DNA of 64,000 bases from Sphingobium sp. (GTDB lineage: Bacteria; Pseudomonadota; Alphaproteobacteria; Sphingomonadales; Sphingomonadaceae). Position numbers and translations under genes: made by a program. Numbering within the stretch: the first letter of the stretch is position 1; the number at the start of each line of letters is the position of its first letter. Of the stretch, positions 8,507 to 17,289 are shown one piece after another. The stretch covers positions 1-64,000 of the forward strand of contig JAGIAZ010000012.1 in assembly GCA_017744605.1 (NCBI GenBank), read 5' to 3'. Under the pieces are notes generated by a model. It had not been told where the DNA came from and ran no database searches. It saw only the letters and a list, made by a program, of their open reading frames with translations.

Positions 8507-9073
8507 TCATTCCGTCATGTGCTTGAGGCCGACCCGCAGATAATCCCAGCCGGTGATGAGGGTGAGGACCGCCGCACCCCACAAGGTCACGAGACCCGTC
8601 ATCTTGACGAACGGCCAATCCGGCAACCCGCCGGCCAGGATCAGCGCGCCCAGGGCGATGAGTTGGCAGGCCGTCTTCCACTTGGCGAGTTGCGAGACCG
8701 GCACCGACACCCGCAATTGGGCGAGGAACTCGCGCAGCCCCGAAACGGCGATCTCGCGCAGCAGGATGACGAGCGCGGCGATGATATGCGGGCCGGTAAT
8801 GTCACGGGTCGCGCACAGCATGAGGATGACCGCGCCGACCATGATCTTGTCGGCGATCGGATCGAGAAACACGCCGAGCTTCGATACCGTGCCCTGGGCG
8901 CGGGCGAGATAGCCGTCGAAATAGTCGGTGATGCCCATCAGACAATAGAGACCGAAGGCGGCGATATAGCCGATCCGCCACTCATGCCCCTGCTCGGCGG
9001 GCCACAGCAGCCCGACCAGCAGCGGAACCGCCAGAATCCGGGACAGCGTCAGGATGTTCGGTAGCCAGAGCAT
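8507..9073 (-). CDS. pgsA: CDP-diacylglycerol--glycerol-3-phosphate 3-phosphatidyltransferase
   Basis: PgsA makes phosphatidylglycerol phosphate, the first committed step to PG and cardiolipin, in the inner membrane. The CDP-alcohol phosphotransferase motif is complete: D50-x2-D53-G-x2-A-R, then G67, D71 and D75 (DYFDGYLAR...LDPIADK). Several hydrophobic segments follow. The frame extends upstream to 9307, but ATG 9073 gives MLWLPNILTLSR, the family N-terminus, and a 188-residue length. It heads the pgsA-moaD-moaE group and diverges from the MFS gene across about 320 bases. Confidence 0.95.
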   Translation of the reverse strand: MLWLPNILTLSRILAVPLLVGLLWPAEQGHEWRIGYIAAFGLYCLMGITDYFDGYLARAQGTVSKLGVFLDPIADKIMVGAVILMLCATRDITGPHIIAALVILLREIAVSGLREFLAQLRVSVPVSQLAKWKTACQLIALGALILAGGLPDWPFVKMTGLVTLWGAAVLTLITGWDYLRVGLKHMTE

Positions 9074-9394
9074 GATGTCGTTCGCCTGCCACAGCCCAGA
9101 GACACAGACAAGAGGAGCTCGATCCGAAGTCCCGCAACATTTGTGACACTCCGCCTTGTAGAGCTGCGCCGGACAGCCAATCGCGCGGGCAATCGGGTGG
9201 GCGCCGGTACGACAAGCGCTCGCGTCCTTTTCGGGCCGATCCTGCCCGCGGTTGAAGCTCCTCCTCCGGCGAACGCGACAGAGTCCCGCCATGGGCCTGG
9301 TTGACAATGTCGCCCTTCCCTCCCCGATCGTTCGAGGCTAAAGAGCCGCGCAAGGCGGCATGTGCTCCGCCCGGCATCGCGAGTTACCTATGTT
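9074..9394. other. Divergent intergenic region between pgsA and the MFS gene
   Basis: This is about 320 bases without a convincing gene. The pgsA frame runs through part of it without a family match, and plus-strand frames here are not conserved-looking. It should hold both divergent promoters. A TTGACA occurs at 9301-9306, but I could not find a well-spaced -10 element. No repeat or clear hairpin stands out. Confidence 0.5.
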
Positions 9395-10717
9395 ATGCAG
9401 GCCTCCCTGCGACTTCTGACGCACCGCAAGTTCCTGCCCCTGTTCACCACCCAGTTCCTGGGGGCCTTCAACGACAATCTCTTCAAAACCGCGATGATCC
9501 TCTTCGCCACCTTCACGGTGTTCAAGGATCCGCGTCAGGAATCGAGTTTCAACGCGATCGCGACGGGCCTTTTCATCCTGCCGTTCTTCCTGCTGTCCGC
9601 CCTGTCGGGCCAGCTTGCCGATCATATGGACAAGGCGAAGATCATCCGCATGGTGAAGCTCGCCGAGATCGGCATCATGATCGTGGGCGCCATCGGCTTG
9701 CTGCTCTGCGAGACCTTCCCCATGACCGGAGTCGCGCTGATGCTCGTCGCCGTGCTGGCCATGGGCGTGCACTCGACCTTCTTCGGCCCGATCAAATATG
9801 CGATCCTGCCCCAGCATCTCGATGAAGACCATGTCCTCGGCGGCACCGGCCTGGTCGAGGCAGGCACCTACATCGCCATTCTCGCCGGCACGATCGTGGC
9901 GGGCTGGATCGATCCGCCGATGGCCGCGGGCGCTGTCCTGCTCATTGCCGTGATCGGCTGGTTTTCGGGACGCATGATCCCGCCCGCGCCGCGCCTCGGG
10001 CCGCCGGTCGACCTCGACTTCAACATGTTCCGGGCCTCCTGGCGGCTGATCAACGCCACCATGCACATCCGCCGGCTGTTCCTCGCAATCATGTCGATCA
10101 GCTTCTTCTGGATGATCGCGACCGTGCTCGTGATCATCTTCCCGCCGCTGGTGAAGAATGATTTCACCTCCAGCAAGGAAGTGGCGAGCATGTTCCTCGC
10201 CATCTTCTCGGTCGGCGTGGCCGTCGGCTCGGTCGTCATCAACCGGTTGCTCCAGGGCCATGTATCGGCCCGCTACGCCCCCATCTCGGTGTTGATGATG
10301 GGCGCCTTCGTCTGGTTCTTCGAATATGTGTCGGGCGGTTGGGTCCCCGCGCCGGGCGGCGCCCTCTACACCGTCTCCGAATTCCTGGCCGAACCGCATA
10401 GCTGGCGCGTGCTCTTCGCCCTGTTCGGCATCGCGCTGTTCGGCGGCATGTTCGTGGTGCCGCTCTATGCCTTCATGACGACCACCGTCGCCAAGGACGA
10501 GGCGGCACGGACCGTCGCGGCCAACAATGTCGTGAACTCGGGCGCCATGGTGTTCGGCGCGCTCGTCATCCTCGGCGCGACAGGCGCAGGCCTCTCAAAT
10601 CGGCTCGCATTGCTCGTGGTCGTGGTGATGTGCGTCTTCTCGGCGGCGCTGGCGATCATGCTCCAGCGGGCCTGCGATCGGGAACATCGGGCGGCACGCG
10701 GGCATGGCCTGCCCTGA
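9395..10717 (+). CDS. MFS transporter, LplT-like (lysophospholipid transporter type)
   Basis: The roughly 440-residue inner-membrane protein has about 12 hydrophobic segments. The N-terminal LPLFTTQFLGAFNDNLFKTA and HSTFFGPIKYAILPQHL motifs match the LplT family, which flips lysophospholipids for reacylation and often occurs fused to acyltransferase/Aas domains. Here it stands alone. The frame opens at 9362; ATG 9395 (MQASLRLLTHRKF) begins just before the first conserved segment and is preferred, although its ribosome-binding site is weak. Its location opposite pgsA is consistent with a phospholipid role. Confidence 0.85.
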   Translation: MQASLRLLTHRKFLPLFTTQFLGAFNDNLFKTAMILFATFTVFKDPRQESSFNAIATGLFILPFFLLSALSGQLADHMDKAKIIRMVKLAEIGIMIVGAIGLLLCETFPMTGVALMLVAVLAMGVHSTFFGPIKYAILPQHLDEDHVLGGTGLVEAGTYIAILAGTIVAGWIDPPMAAGAVLLIAVIGWFSGRMIPPAPRLGPPVDLDFNMFRASWRLINATMHIRRLFLAIMSISFFWMIATVLVIIFPPLVKNDFTSSKEVASMFLAIFSVGVAVGSVVINRLLQGHVSARYAPISVLMMGAFVWFFEYVSGGWVPAPGGALYTVSEFLAEPHSWRVLFALFGIALFGGMFVVPLYAFMTTTVAKDEAARTVAANNVVNSGAMVFGALVILGATGAGLSNRLALLVVVVMCVFSAALAIMLQRACDREHRAARGHGLP

Positions 10718-10740
10718 GCACCGGCCGGTCGTCGATCAGA

Positions 10741-10935
10741 TCAAAGAACGAATGTGTAGGCGACGGTGAAGAAGGCCGCGAAGCTCAACAGGAAGAGCTT
10801 CCAGTCCTGATCATCGCTGGGCGCCTTGCGCGCCGCGACAGCATGGGTCGCGCCGCCAGCGCAGACGTGGCGAGGCAGACGCTGCCGGAAGGGGTGACGT
10901 GCCGCTTCGTCGGTGAGGACCAGAACCCGTTTCAT
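10741..10935 (-). CDS. Small single-pass membrane protein, unknown function
   Basis: The 64-residue ORF has a basic N-terminal half and a C-terminal hydrophobic segment (WKLFLLSFAAFFTVAYTFVL) that looks like a tail anchor. The abrupt change from polar to membrane segment, ending right at the stop, is unlikely by chance. No named family is recognised. It lies convergent to the MFS gene in an otherwise gene-free stretch. Confidence 0.55.
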   Translation of the reverse strand: MKRVLVLTDEAARHPFRQRLPRHVCAGGATHAVAARKAPSDDQDWKLFLLSFAAFFTVAYTFVL

Positions 10936-11185
10936 GAGTGCGGACGTTAACGAGCTGTTAACTATCCGAAAAGGCTAAAAAATGGTTAACGGCCCCCTGT
11001 ATTCAATTGGGACAACAAGAACTTACCTTGATATGCGCTTCCGTCGGATGGTGACGCCGGCGAATGGCGCTTTCCCGCGGCCATCCCGTTCCGCCGCCTA
11101 TGGATAACACTTTTTAAAGCATGTTGTGGTGATCTCACTCCAAAGGGCCGCTCTCCCTCACGCGCGGCCAATCGGAGCTGTAATC

Positions 11186-13117
11186 ATGACCAGGACCAAG
11201 CGCTGGGCCGCGCCTTTCATTATTTCGCTGATGGTTTCCGCCTGTGGCGGTGGTGGAAGTGTGAACTCCACGAGTACACCGCAGCCTGGCCCTTCGCCTT
11301 CGCCTTCGCCTTCGCCTTCGCCCACGCCGACGCCAACACCCACTCCGACGCCTACTCCCACGCCCACGCCCACGCCAACACCTACCCCGACTCCAACGCC
11401 TACTCCGACTCCAACGCCAACACCCACCCCGACCCCCACGCCGACGGGTGGCTTCCTGGGCCCGGTTCCGTCGCAGTCCTATCTGAATGACGCGGCCGAT
11501 GCGGCAGGCATGTTCCATTCTGACGGCAGTCCGGTCACCAGCGCGTTTGCCAACGCCGCTGCGAACTTCACGGTCAGCTACAATGCGACGAGCCAGAGCT
11601 ACACAGTCAGCACAGGCAGCCGCTCGCAGACTTTCACGCCGGCCGATCAGGTCGCCTCAGGCTCGACCGACTTCAGGGCCTTCGAGAAATCGTCCGGCAA
11701 CCTGCACGAATCGCTGTCGCTGACCGTCCCCGGTTCGAGCGGCGCCCTGCAATATCAATATGTCGGCGGCGGCGCCTGGGAACGCGCCAATCTCGGCAGC
11801 ACGACACTCGATTTCACCTATAATCCCTTCACCTACGGCTTTGCGACCGCCGACGCCAATCTCGCGCGGAGCGGCACAGGCCTGTTTTCCGTCAGCCTCG
11901 TGGGTGCGCGCGAAAACGACATGCCCTATTCCATGGCCGGATCGGGCACGATGCAGGTCGATTTCGGCAGCGGCAAGCTCTCGAGCAGCGGCGTCCTGAC
12001 CACGATCGATACCAGCAGCGGCGTCATCCAGAGCCTGGGCGTCTATTATGGAGCCGCCCAGCTCTCGAGCACGACGAACGCCTTCTCCGGCACCTTCGCA
12101 ATGGACGACGGCACGCGCTTCACCGGTGGATGGAACGGCCGCTTCTATGGCCCCGCCAACCAGGAAGTCGGCGCCGCCTGGTATATCAGCAGCGCCGGCG
12201 GCGAATATGCATCGGGCTATCTGCTCGGGCGCAGCGACAATACGGTCGCGGCATACAACACGTCGCTCGCGCCGCTGCAGTTCAGCGAGAATTTCGACCA
12301 CCGCTTCTCCGAGCTCGATTTCCACGACAATGGCGACGGGACGGCGGCAAGCGGTTCGACCTTCCTGCGCTCGGACGGCCGCCTGAGCTTCGATGCAGGC
12401 GCGAACAGCTACACCTATGTCCAGATCGCACGAGGCTCCGGCAACGCATGGACGGAGGTGGGCGGGACAAGTACCGCATTCCCGGCTTCCAGCCTCAATG
12501 CCGGCGCGTCGAACAGCAACGTCACCGTCTACGACGTCACGAACAGCGGCACCGCCTATCGCCTGACGCTGATGAAGGCCGGGGCAAGCAATCCGACGAT
12601 CCAGCTGAGCTATGCGAGCTTTGGCCGCTGGCAGCAGATGCAGACCGGCACGAGCGACGCCAAGGACCGCTGGTTCGCCTGGGGCGTCCGCACCAATGCG
12701 TTCCAGATCCCGACCGGCACCGGCCACTTCGAGGGCATCCTTGTCGGCAAGGGGACGACGGATCAGGGCGGCGCGGCCTACGATCTCACCGGCACGAGCA
12801 CGTTCGATGTCAACTTCGGCGCCGCGACGTTCACCGGTTCGCTGCATCCGGTCGGCAAGGACCTCTCGACGCTCGCCACACGCGATTTCGGAGCCTATTC
12901 CGTCGCCGGTGGCCTGATGGATGCCGACGGCGGCCTCACCGCCAATGTCGTCGACAAGAGCAGCAACTATCTGGGTTATTTCGAGGGTGCCCTTTATGGC
13001 CCCGGCGCCAAGGAGATCGGCGGCACGTTCGGCTTCAAGTCCGGCCAGTACTCCGCCTGGGATCCGGCCTATGCCGGGATAACCAACCTCAGCGGCGCGG
13101 TGGTCGGAAAGCGCTGA
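11186..13117 (+). CDS. TbpB-like surface lipoprotein with Thr-Pro stalk (predicted Slam client)
   Basis: The roughly 643-residue protein has a lipoprotein signal (SLMVSAC, lipidated Cys at about residue 20) followed by GGGG. A long low-complexity stalk of Pro-Ser then Thr-Pro repeats covers about residues 34-87. The remainder is beta-rich, with repeated handle/barrel signatures seen in transferrin-binding-protein-like solute-binding proteins: [22 protein letters not shown] with EVGAAWY, and later [23 protein letters not shown] 11186 is chosen because the lipobox needs it; the frame opens at 11126. The Slam exporter gene begins 37 bases downstream, making this its likely surface-displayed client. 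The ligand is unknown; iron or heme binding is only one possibility. Confidence 0.82.
   Translation: MTRTKRWAAPFIISLMVSACGGGGSVNSTSTPQPGPSPSPSPSPSPTPTPTPTPTPTPTPTPTPTPTPTPTPTPTPTPTPTPTPTPTGGFLGPVPSQSYLNDAADAAGMFHSDGSPVTSAFANAAANFTVSYNATSQSYTVSTGSRSQTFTPADQVASGSTDFRAFEKSSGNLHESLSLTVPGSSGALQYQYVGGGAWERANLGSTTLDFTYNPFTYGFATADANLARSGTGLFSVSLVGARENDMPYSMAGSGTMQVDFGSGKLSSSGVLTTIDTSSGVIQSLGVYYGAAQLSSTTNAFSGTFAMDDGTRFTGGWNGRFYGPANQEVGAAWYISSAGGEYASGYLLGRSDNTVAAYNTSLAPLQFSENFDHRFSELDFHDNGDGTAASGSTFLRSDGRLSFDAGANSYTYVQIARGSGNAWTEVGGTSTAFPASSLNAGASNSNVTVYDVTNSGTAYRLTLMKAGASNPTIQLSYASFGRWQQMQTGTSDAKDRWFAWGVRTNAFQIPTGTGHFEGILVGKGTTDQGGAAYDLTGTSTFDVNFGAATFTGSLHPVGKDLSTLATRDFGAYSVAGGLMDADGGLTANVVDKSSNYLGYFEGALYGPGAKEIGGTFGFKSGQYSAWDPAYAGITNLSGAVVGKR
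11289..11446 (+). repeat. In-frame hexanucleotide repeat encoding Pro-Ser/Thr-Pro stalk
   Basis: About 158 bases are built from 6-bp units: first CCTTCG-type (Pro-Ser), then degenerate CC(N)AC(N) (Thr-Pro), about 26 dipeptides in all. Because the unit is six bases, slippage changes stalk length without breaking the frame. The Pro-Ser units are nearly identical in sequence. The Thr-Pro units vary at wobble positions, which suggests selection on the peptide. Confidence 0.85.
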
Positions 13118-13154
13118 CGATTGAACTCGCTGGCCGCTTGACCTAGCTGGACCA

Positions 13155-14534
13155 ATGCTTTCTCGCCCATCCCTCATGAGCGGAGCGCTGCTCGCTTGCG
13201 CCGCGGCGCAAGCGGCCGCACAGCCGGCTCAGCCTGAAGTCCCTGCCGCGCAACCGGCGCAGGCGCCCGTCCTGTCCAGCGACGGGCGTGCCCTCACCAA
13301 TCTCAGCGCGGCGCAGCTCTTCGACATTGCCGATCAGGCGCGCAAGGCCGGCCATGATCCGGATGCCGAAGCGATCTACAAGGCGTTGTCGCAGGATCCG
13401 GCCGTGACCATGAGATCCGAGGCGCGCTTTCGCCTCGGCATGATGTATGCCGACCGGAAGCGCTACACCGACGCCGCCCTCGCCTTTCGCGCCATTCTCG
13501 ACGAACAGCCCGAAGCCGCGCGCGTGCGGCTGGAGCTGGCGCGCGTCCTGACGGCGATGGGCGACGAAGGCGGCGCGCGCGCGCAGCTCCGCCAGGCACA
13601 GGCCACCGGCCTTCCCCCGGAGGTCGCGTTGGTGGTCGACCGCTTCCAGGCGGCGCTGCGCTCGAACAAGACCTTCGGCGGCACGTTCGAAGCGGCCGTC
13701 GCGCCCGACAGCAACATCAACCGCGCGACCGACGCCAAGACACTCGACACGGTGATCGCACCGCTGACCCTGTCCGAAGATGCCCGCCGGCAATCGGGCA
13801 TCGGCGCGCATCTTTCCGGCCAGGTCTATGCGCGCCTGCGCCTGTCGCCACGGCTTGCACTCGTGCCTCGCCTGTCGGGTGATGGAACCTTCTACAGGAG
13901 AAGCGAATTCAATGATGTATCTGGCAGCACGCTGCTCGGCCTCGAATGGCAGGCGAACGCCAAGGATCGCGTGATGCCTTCAGCGGGCGCGACATGGCGG
14001 ACCTATGGCGGCCACCCCTATGCCCGCACCTTCAGCACCGACCTGCGCTGGACTCATGTGCTCGGCCGCCGCGCGCAGCTCGACACCAGCTTCTCCTTCG
14101 GCACCACCAGCTATCTGCAGAACGCGCTGCAGGACGGACAGCTCTACAATTTCGGGCTGACGCTCGAGCGTGCCGTGAGCGCCCGCAGCGGCGTCGCCGT
14201 CTCGCTCAGTGCCAATCGGCAGACGGCCAGGGACCGCGGCTATGCGACCGCGTCCGGCGGCCTGACGCTGATCGGCTGGCGCGACATGGGCAAGACGACG
14301 ATCTTCCTGAACACGACGGCGCGCCGGCTCGAATCGGACGCGCGGATTTCCCTCTTCCCCGACCGCCGCAAGGAATGGTTCCTGCGCGCCGGACTGGGCG
14401 CGACATTCCGCCAGATCGAGATTGCGGGCTTCTCACCGGTGGTGCGCGTGGCCTATGAACGGAACGTCTCGACAGTGGGGATTTATGACTATCATCGTGT
14501 CAATGTGGACTTCGGCATCACGCGCGCCTTTTAA
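13155..14534 (+). CDS. Surface lipoprotein assembly modifier (Slam) outer-membrane protein
   Basis: The 459-residue protein has a Sec signal (about 1-22) and a helical, TPR-like periplasmic region to about residue 165, with repeats such as ADQARKAGHDPDAEAIYKAL and RFRLGMMYADRKRYTDAALAF. A C-terminal beta-barrel (DUF560 type) follows and ends in a terminal aromatic (ITRAF). Barrel-like alternation is clear in FYRRSEFNDVSGSTLLGLEW and in the WRTYGGHPYARTFSTDLRW stretch. Slam proteins move TbpB/LbpB-type lipoproteins to the cell surface in Neisseria and other proteobacteria. Its client is probably the gene just upstream, and the next gene starts inside its 3' end. Confidence 0.85.
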   Translation: MLSRPSLMSGALLACAAAQAAAQPAQPEVPAAQPAQAPVLSSDGRALTNLSAAQLFDIADQARKAGHDPDAEAIYKALSQDPAVTMRSEARFRLGMMYADRKRYTDAALAFRAILDEQPEAARVRLELARVLTAMGDEGGARAQLRQAQATGLPPEVALVVDRFQAALRSNKTFGGTFEAAVAPDSNINRATDAKTLDTVIAPLTLSEDARRQSGIGAHLSGQVYARLRLSPRLALVPRLSGDGTFYRRSEFNDVSGSTLLGLEWQANAKDRVMPSAGATWRTYGGHPYARTFSTDLRWTHVLGRRAQLDTSFSFGTTSYLQNALQDGQLYNFGLTLERAVSARSGVAVSLSANRQTARDRGYATASGGLTLIGWRDMGKTTIFLNTTARRLESDARISLFPDRRKEWFLRAGLGATFRQIEIAGFSPVVRVAYERNVSTVGIYDYHRVNVDFGITRAF

Positions 14535-14925
14535 GCTGCTCGTCGCATTCACCGCGCTCGCCTGCACCGCTGCGGGCGAACCCGTGCTCACCGGCATGTG
14601 GGGCGCCGGCAATACAACGCTCGTCAGCGATGCGCAGGGCGGCCGTCTTCAGACCGGCTGTACGCTCGTCCGGTTCGCGCCGGTCCGTGCCGACAAGGAT
14701 GGCGCCTTCAACACCAGCGCCCGCCTCGAGCAGCTTAGCCTCGCGCCGCCCGTGGGCAATGGCGAGGCCGATGACGCCCTGCCCGAGCCCCCGGCACAGC
14801 CGGCGACGCTCGCCGGGCGCGCCAGCGGCGGCACCATGACCCTGACGCTATCCGTCGAGGGCCAGGCACCGCGCACATTCACGCTGGTCATGGGTCAGCG
14901 CGGCACGTCGGCCCGCTGCCTCTGA
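14485..14925 (+). CDS. Hypothetical exported protein of the Slam locus
   Basis: The roughly 146-residue product has a hydrophobic leader (FKLLVAFTALACTAAG) like a signal peptide and a mature part of alternating polar strands ending in Cys-Leu. ATG 14485 follows GGGGA by 3 bases and overlaps the slam 3' end by 50 bases; ATG 14503 is an alternative. Overlap suggests coupled translation. Two mature cysteines (TGCTL and RCL) could form a disulfide. No family is recognised. A periplasmic accessory or additional secreted component of the Slam locus is an inference from position. Confidence 0.6.
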   Translation: MTIIVSMWTSASRAPFKLLVAFTALACTAAGEPVLTGMWGAGNTTLVSDAQGGRLQTGCTLVRFAPVRADKDGAFNTSARLEQLSLAPPVGNGEADDALPEPPAQPATLAGRASGGTMTLTLSVEGQAPRTFTLVMGQRGTSARCL

Positions 14926-14937
14926 TCCTGTCGCCGC

Positions 14938-15648
14938 TTATTTCGGCTTGCGGAACTTCAGGATGAACTGATCGGTCTTGCCCTGCACGCTGGGATCGCG
15001 AACGCCCACATTGTGCGGGTCCGCCGGATTGGCCAGCGCATTGCTCTCGCCGACATATTCGAAGCCCGCCGCAATCACCTGCGCCTTGACCAGCGCCGGA
15101 TCGATGCGGTGCAGCTCTGCGGGATTGCCGACGCCCGGCAGCGCCTTGTGGTCGAGCACGATGTACGTACCGCCCGGCTTGAGCGCCGCGAATGCCGCCT
15201 TGTCGAGGGCCGCAGCACCGTTGGGGTCGCGATTATAGGCATCGTGATAGTTTTGCGATGTCCACACCAGGTCGACCGGCGCCGGCACGGTGAAATTGCC
15301 CGCCGCAAACGGCACGAAGCTCACATTGCCATAGCCCGGCGTCGCCCCGATCGCCTTGACCGGCGCACCATCGCCGAAGGTCACGCCATAGACCTTGCCC
15401 TTGGCGCCCACGGCCTTGCTGAAAATGCGCGTGAAATAGCCGGCGCCGGGCAGGAGTTCGGCGACGCTCTGGCCTTGTTTCACCTCGGCGAATTCGAGCA
15501 TCGCAGCCGGCTTGCGGTCGGCATCCCGGGCCCGGTCCGCGGCGGGCCGGTCCGGCGCCGCAACGGCGGCGGCGATATAGGCGGGCGTCGCGGCATGGGC
15601 CGCCGGGCCCAGCAGCGCGATCGCCGCTGCGGTCAGAAACATCTTCAT
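14938..15648 (-). CDS. Exported class I methyltransferase-like protein (copy A)
   Basis: The 236-residue protein begins with a Sec signal peptide (MKMFLTAAAIALLGPAAHA). A Rossmann methyltransferase-like domain follows, with glycine-rich motif VAELLPGAGYFTRIFSKAVGAKG and a WTSQNYHD stretch, then LKPGGTYIVLDH. It is a tandem paralog of the next gene (shared DRPAADRARDADRKP and FRKPK-type tail). ATG 15648 has GAGGAGG upstream and begins a proper signal; the frame opens at 15738. An exported SAM-type fold is odd because SAM is cytoplasmic, so the motif may bind something else or the signal may not be cleaved. Confidence 0.8.
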   Translation of the reverse strand: MKMFLTAAAIALLGPAAHAATPAYIAAAVAAPDRPAADRARDADRKPAAMLEFAEVKQGQSVAELLPGAGYFTRIFSKAVGAKGKVYGVTFGDGAPVKAIGATPGYGNVSFVPFAAGNFTVPAPVDLVWTSQNYHDAYNRDPNGAAALDKAAFAALKPGGTYIVLDHKALPGVGNPAELHRIDPALVKAQVIAAGFEYVGESNALANPADPHNVGVRDPSVQGKTDQFILKFRKPK

Positions 15649-15658
15649 GCGTGCCTCC

Positions 15659-16420
15659 TCACTTGGCCGGCTTGCGGAACTTGTAGGCGAACTGGTCGGT
15701 CTTGCCGCGGATCGAAGCGTCGAACACGCCCTTGTCATGCGGATCGGCCGGGTTGGCGATCAGCTTGCTCTCGCCTTCGAACACGAAGCCGGCGGCGGTC
15801 AGCTGCGCCTTGACGATCGCGGGGTCGATCCGGTGCAGCGTCTTGGGCGCGGTCTCGCCCGATCCGGCAAGCGCCGCATGGTCGGTGACGATGAACACGC
15901 CGCCGGGCTTGAGCGCCTTGAACACCGCCGCGCCGAACCTGGCCGCGACATCGGCGCCGAAGCCGCCATAGACGTCATGATAATTTTCCGACGTCCAGAC
16001 CAGGTCGACCGGCTCGGGCAGCGCGAATGTGCTGCTCGGCGTCTCGACCTCGACGACATTGGAGAATTTGGGATCGGCGGCGATGGCCTTGATCGCGTCT
16101 CCCGCATTGGCGCGGCGGACGATCATCTCGCTCGGCATGATACCGTAGACCTTGCCCTTGGCGCCCACGACCTTGCTGAAGATACGCGTGAAATAGCCGC
16201 CACCGGCCCAGAAATCGGCAACCTTGTCGCCGGGCTTGATGCCGGCCCAGGCGAGCAGCTCGGCAGGCTTGCGGTCGGCGTCGCGCGCACTGTCGGCGGC
16301 GGGCCGGTCCGGCGAAGCGACGGCAGCCGCGATGACGGGGTCAGGGGATTGCGCGATGGCCGGCGCCGCTGCGAGCAGCAGGATGGGCAATGCCAAAGCA
16401 GTAAAGTCGAGGGTCTTCAT
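15659..16420 (-). CDS. Exported class I methyltransferase-like protein (copy B)
   Basis: The 253-residue paralog of the adjacent downstream gene has a signal peptide (LALPILLLAAAPAIAQ), then DRPAADSARDADRKPAELL. Motif I is KVADFWAGGGYFTRIFSK, and it also carries WTSENYHDVYGG and LKPGGVFIVTDH. AGGAG precedes ATG 16420. Copy A starts 10 bases after this stop, so the pair is one transcript. The insertion SEMIVRRANAGDAIKAIAADP is absent from copy A, which shows that the copies have diverged. Reaction and substrate are unknown. Confidence 0.8.
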   Translation of the reverse strand: MKTLDFTALALPILLLAAAPAIAQSPDPVIAAAVASPDRPAADSARDADRKPAELLAWAGIKPGDKVADFWAGGGYFTRIFSKVVGAKGKVYGIMPSEMIVRRANAGDAIKAIAADPKFSNVVEVETPSSTFALPEPVDLVWTSENYHDVYGGFGADVAARFGAAVFKALKPGGVFIVTDHAALAGSGETAPKTLHRIDPAIVKAQLTAAGFVFEGESKLIANPADPHDKGVFDASIRGKTDQFAYKFRKPAK

Positions 16421-16551
16421 GGGGGGCTCCTCTCTTTTCCGATATTCGGTGACCCAGCCTGCCAGAGTTGGCGGTTCGTGCAAGCGCAAATGGACAGGTT
16501 TGCGATCGGCGACCCGTGACAGGACGGCTCAAAGCCTGTAACGGCGCGGCA

Positions 16552-17289
16552 ATGTCTGCCCGCCATCCCAAACGCCTTTTGGCCTCCATCCATGACGTGA
16601 GCCCGGCCTTCGAGACCGAAGTCGACGCACTGTACGACCGGCTGTGCGGCCTGCTGGAGGGACCGCGCCTCGCGATGCTGGTCGTGCCCGACTTCGAGGA
16701 TCGCGCGCCCCTGGCGGGCAACAGCGCCTATGCCGCCAAGCTGCGCAGCTGGGCGAAGGACGGCGTCGAGATGTTCCTGCACGGCTGGTGCCACCGCGAC
16801 GATGCCAGGAAGCGCGGCTTCATGCAGAAGCATATGACCGCCGGCGCGGGCGAATTCGCCCAGCTCGGCAAGGCCGAAGCGCTACGGCGCCTGTCCGATG
16901 GCCGCAAGGTCGTCGAGGATGCGATCGGCGCGCCGGTGGCAGGCTTCATCGCACCGGCCTGGCTCTATTCGCCCGACGCCATCGACGCGCTCCGCGAAGG
17001 CGGTTTCGCGCTCGCCGAGAACCATCTCAAGGTCTGGCAGCCGACCACGGGCCGCGTCGTCGCCAAGAGCCCTGTCATCACCTGGGCCAGCCGGACGCCC
17101 GGCCGTGTCCGCAGTTCGCTCATGGTCGCGGCGGCCGCGCGCGCCGCGCCCTGGGCATTGCGCAATGCCCGCATCGCCGTGCATCCGGGCGACACGACCG
17201 TCCCCGCCCTGCTCGACAGCATCGACGCGACCTACGGCATGTTCATGCGCACGCACAAGCCGGCGCGCTACGCAGATCTGCTCGCCTGA
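16552..17289 (+). CDS. DUF2334 / polysaccharide deacetylase-like protein
   Basis: The 245-residue protein has the deacetylase-type motifs LLASIHDVSPAF (Asp of the metal triad) and MFLHGWCH (metal His pair), plus later APAWLYSPD and IAVHPGD. This fits a NodB-like fold of the DUF2334 type. No signal peptide is seen, so it may act on a cytoplasmic glycan or lipid-linked precursor. ATG 16552 is preferred (the frame opens at 16468). Its TGA overlaps the ATG of the glycosyltransferase (TGATG), indicating an operon. Confidence 0.82.
   Translation: MSARHPKRLLASIHDVSPAFETEVDALYDRLCGLLEGPRLAMLVVPDFEDRAPLAGNSAYAAKLRSWAKDGVEMFLHGWCHRDDARKRGFMQKHMTAGAGEFAQLGKAEALRRLSDGRKVVEDAIGAPVAGFIAPAWLYSPDAIDALREGGFALAENHLKVWQPTTGRVVAKSPVITWASRTPGRVRSSLMVAAAARAAPWALRNARIAVHPGDTTVPALLDSIDATYGMFMRTHKPARYADLLA

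Noticed and set aside
9338-10399. 353-residue minus-strand ORF
   Set aside because: It lies opposite the MFS gene, is extremely rich in His/Asp/Glu/Arg and has no domain.
10936-11185. Riboswitch upstream of the Slam-client lipoprotein
   Set aside because: About 250 bases contain some GC-rich hairpins, but no pattern matching c-di-GMP, cobalamin or SAM riboswitches that I know, and no clear terminator.
11657-13177. 506-residue minus-strand ORF
   Set aside because: It is antisense to the TbpB-like lipoprotein gene, which has a lipobox and downstream Slam support.
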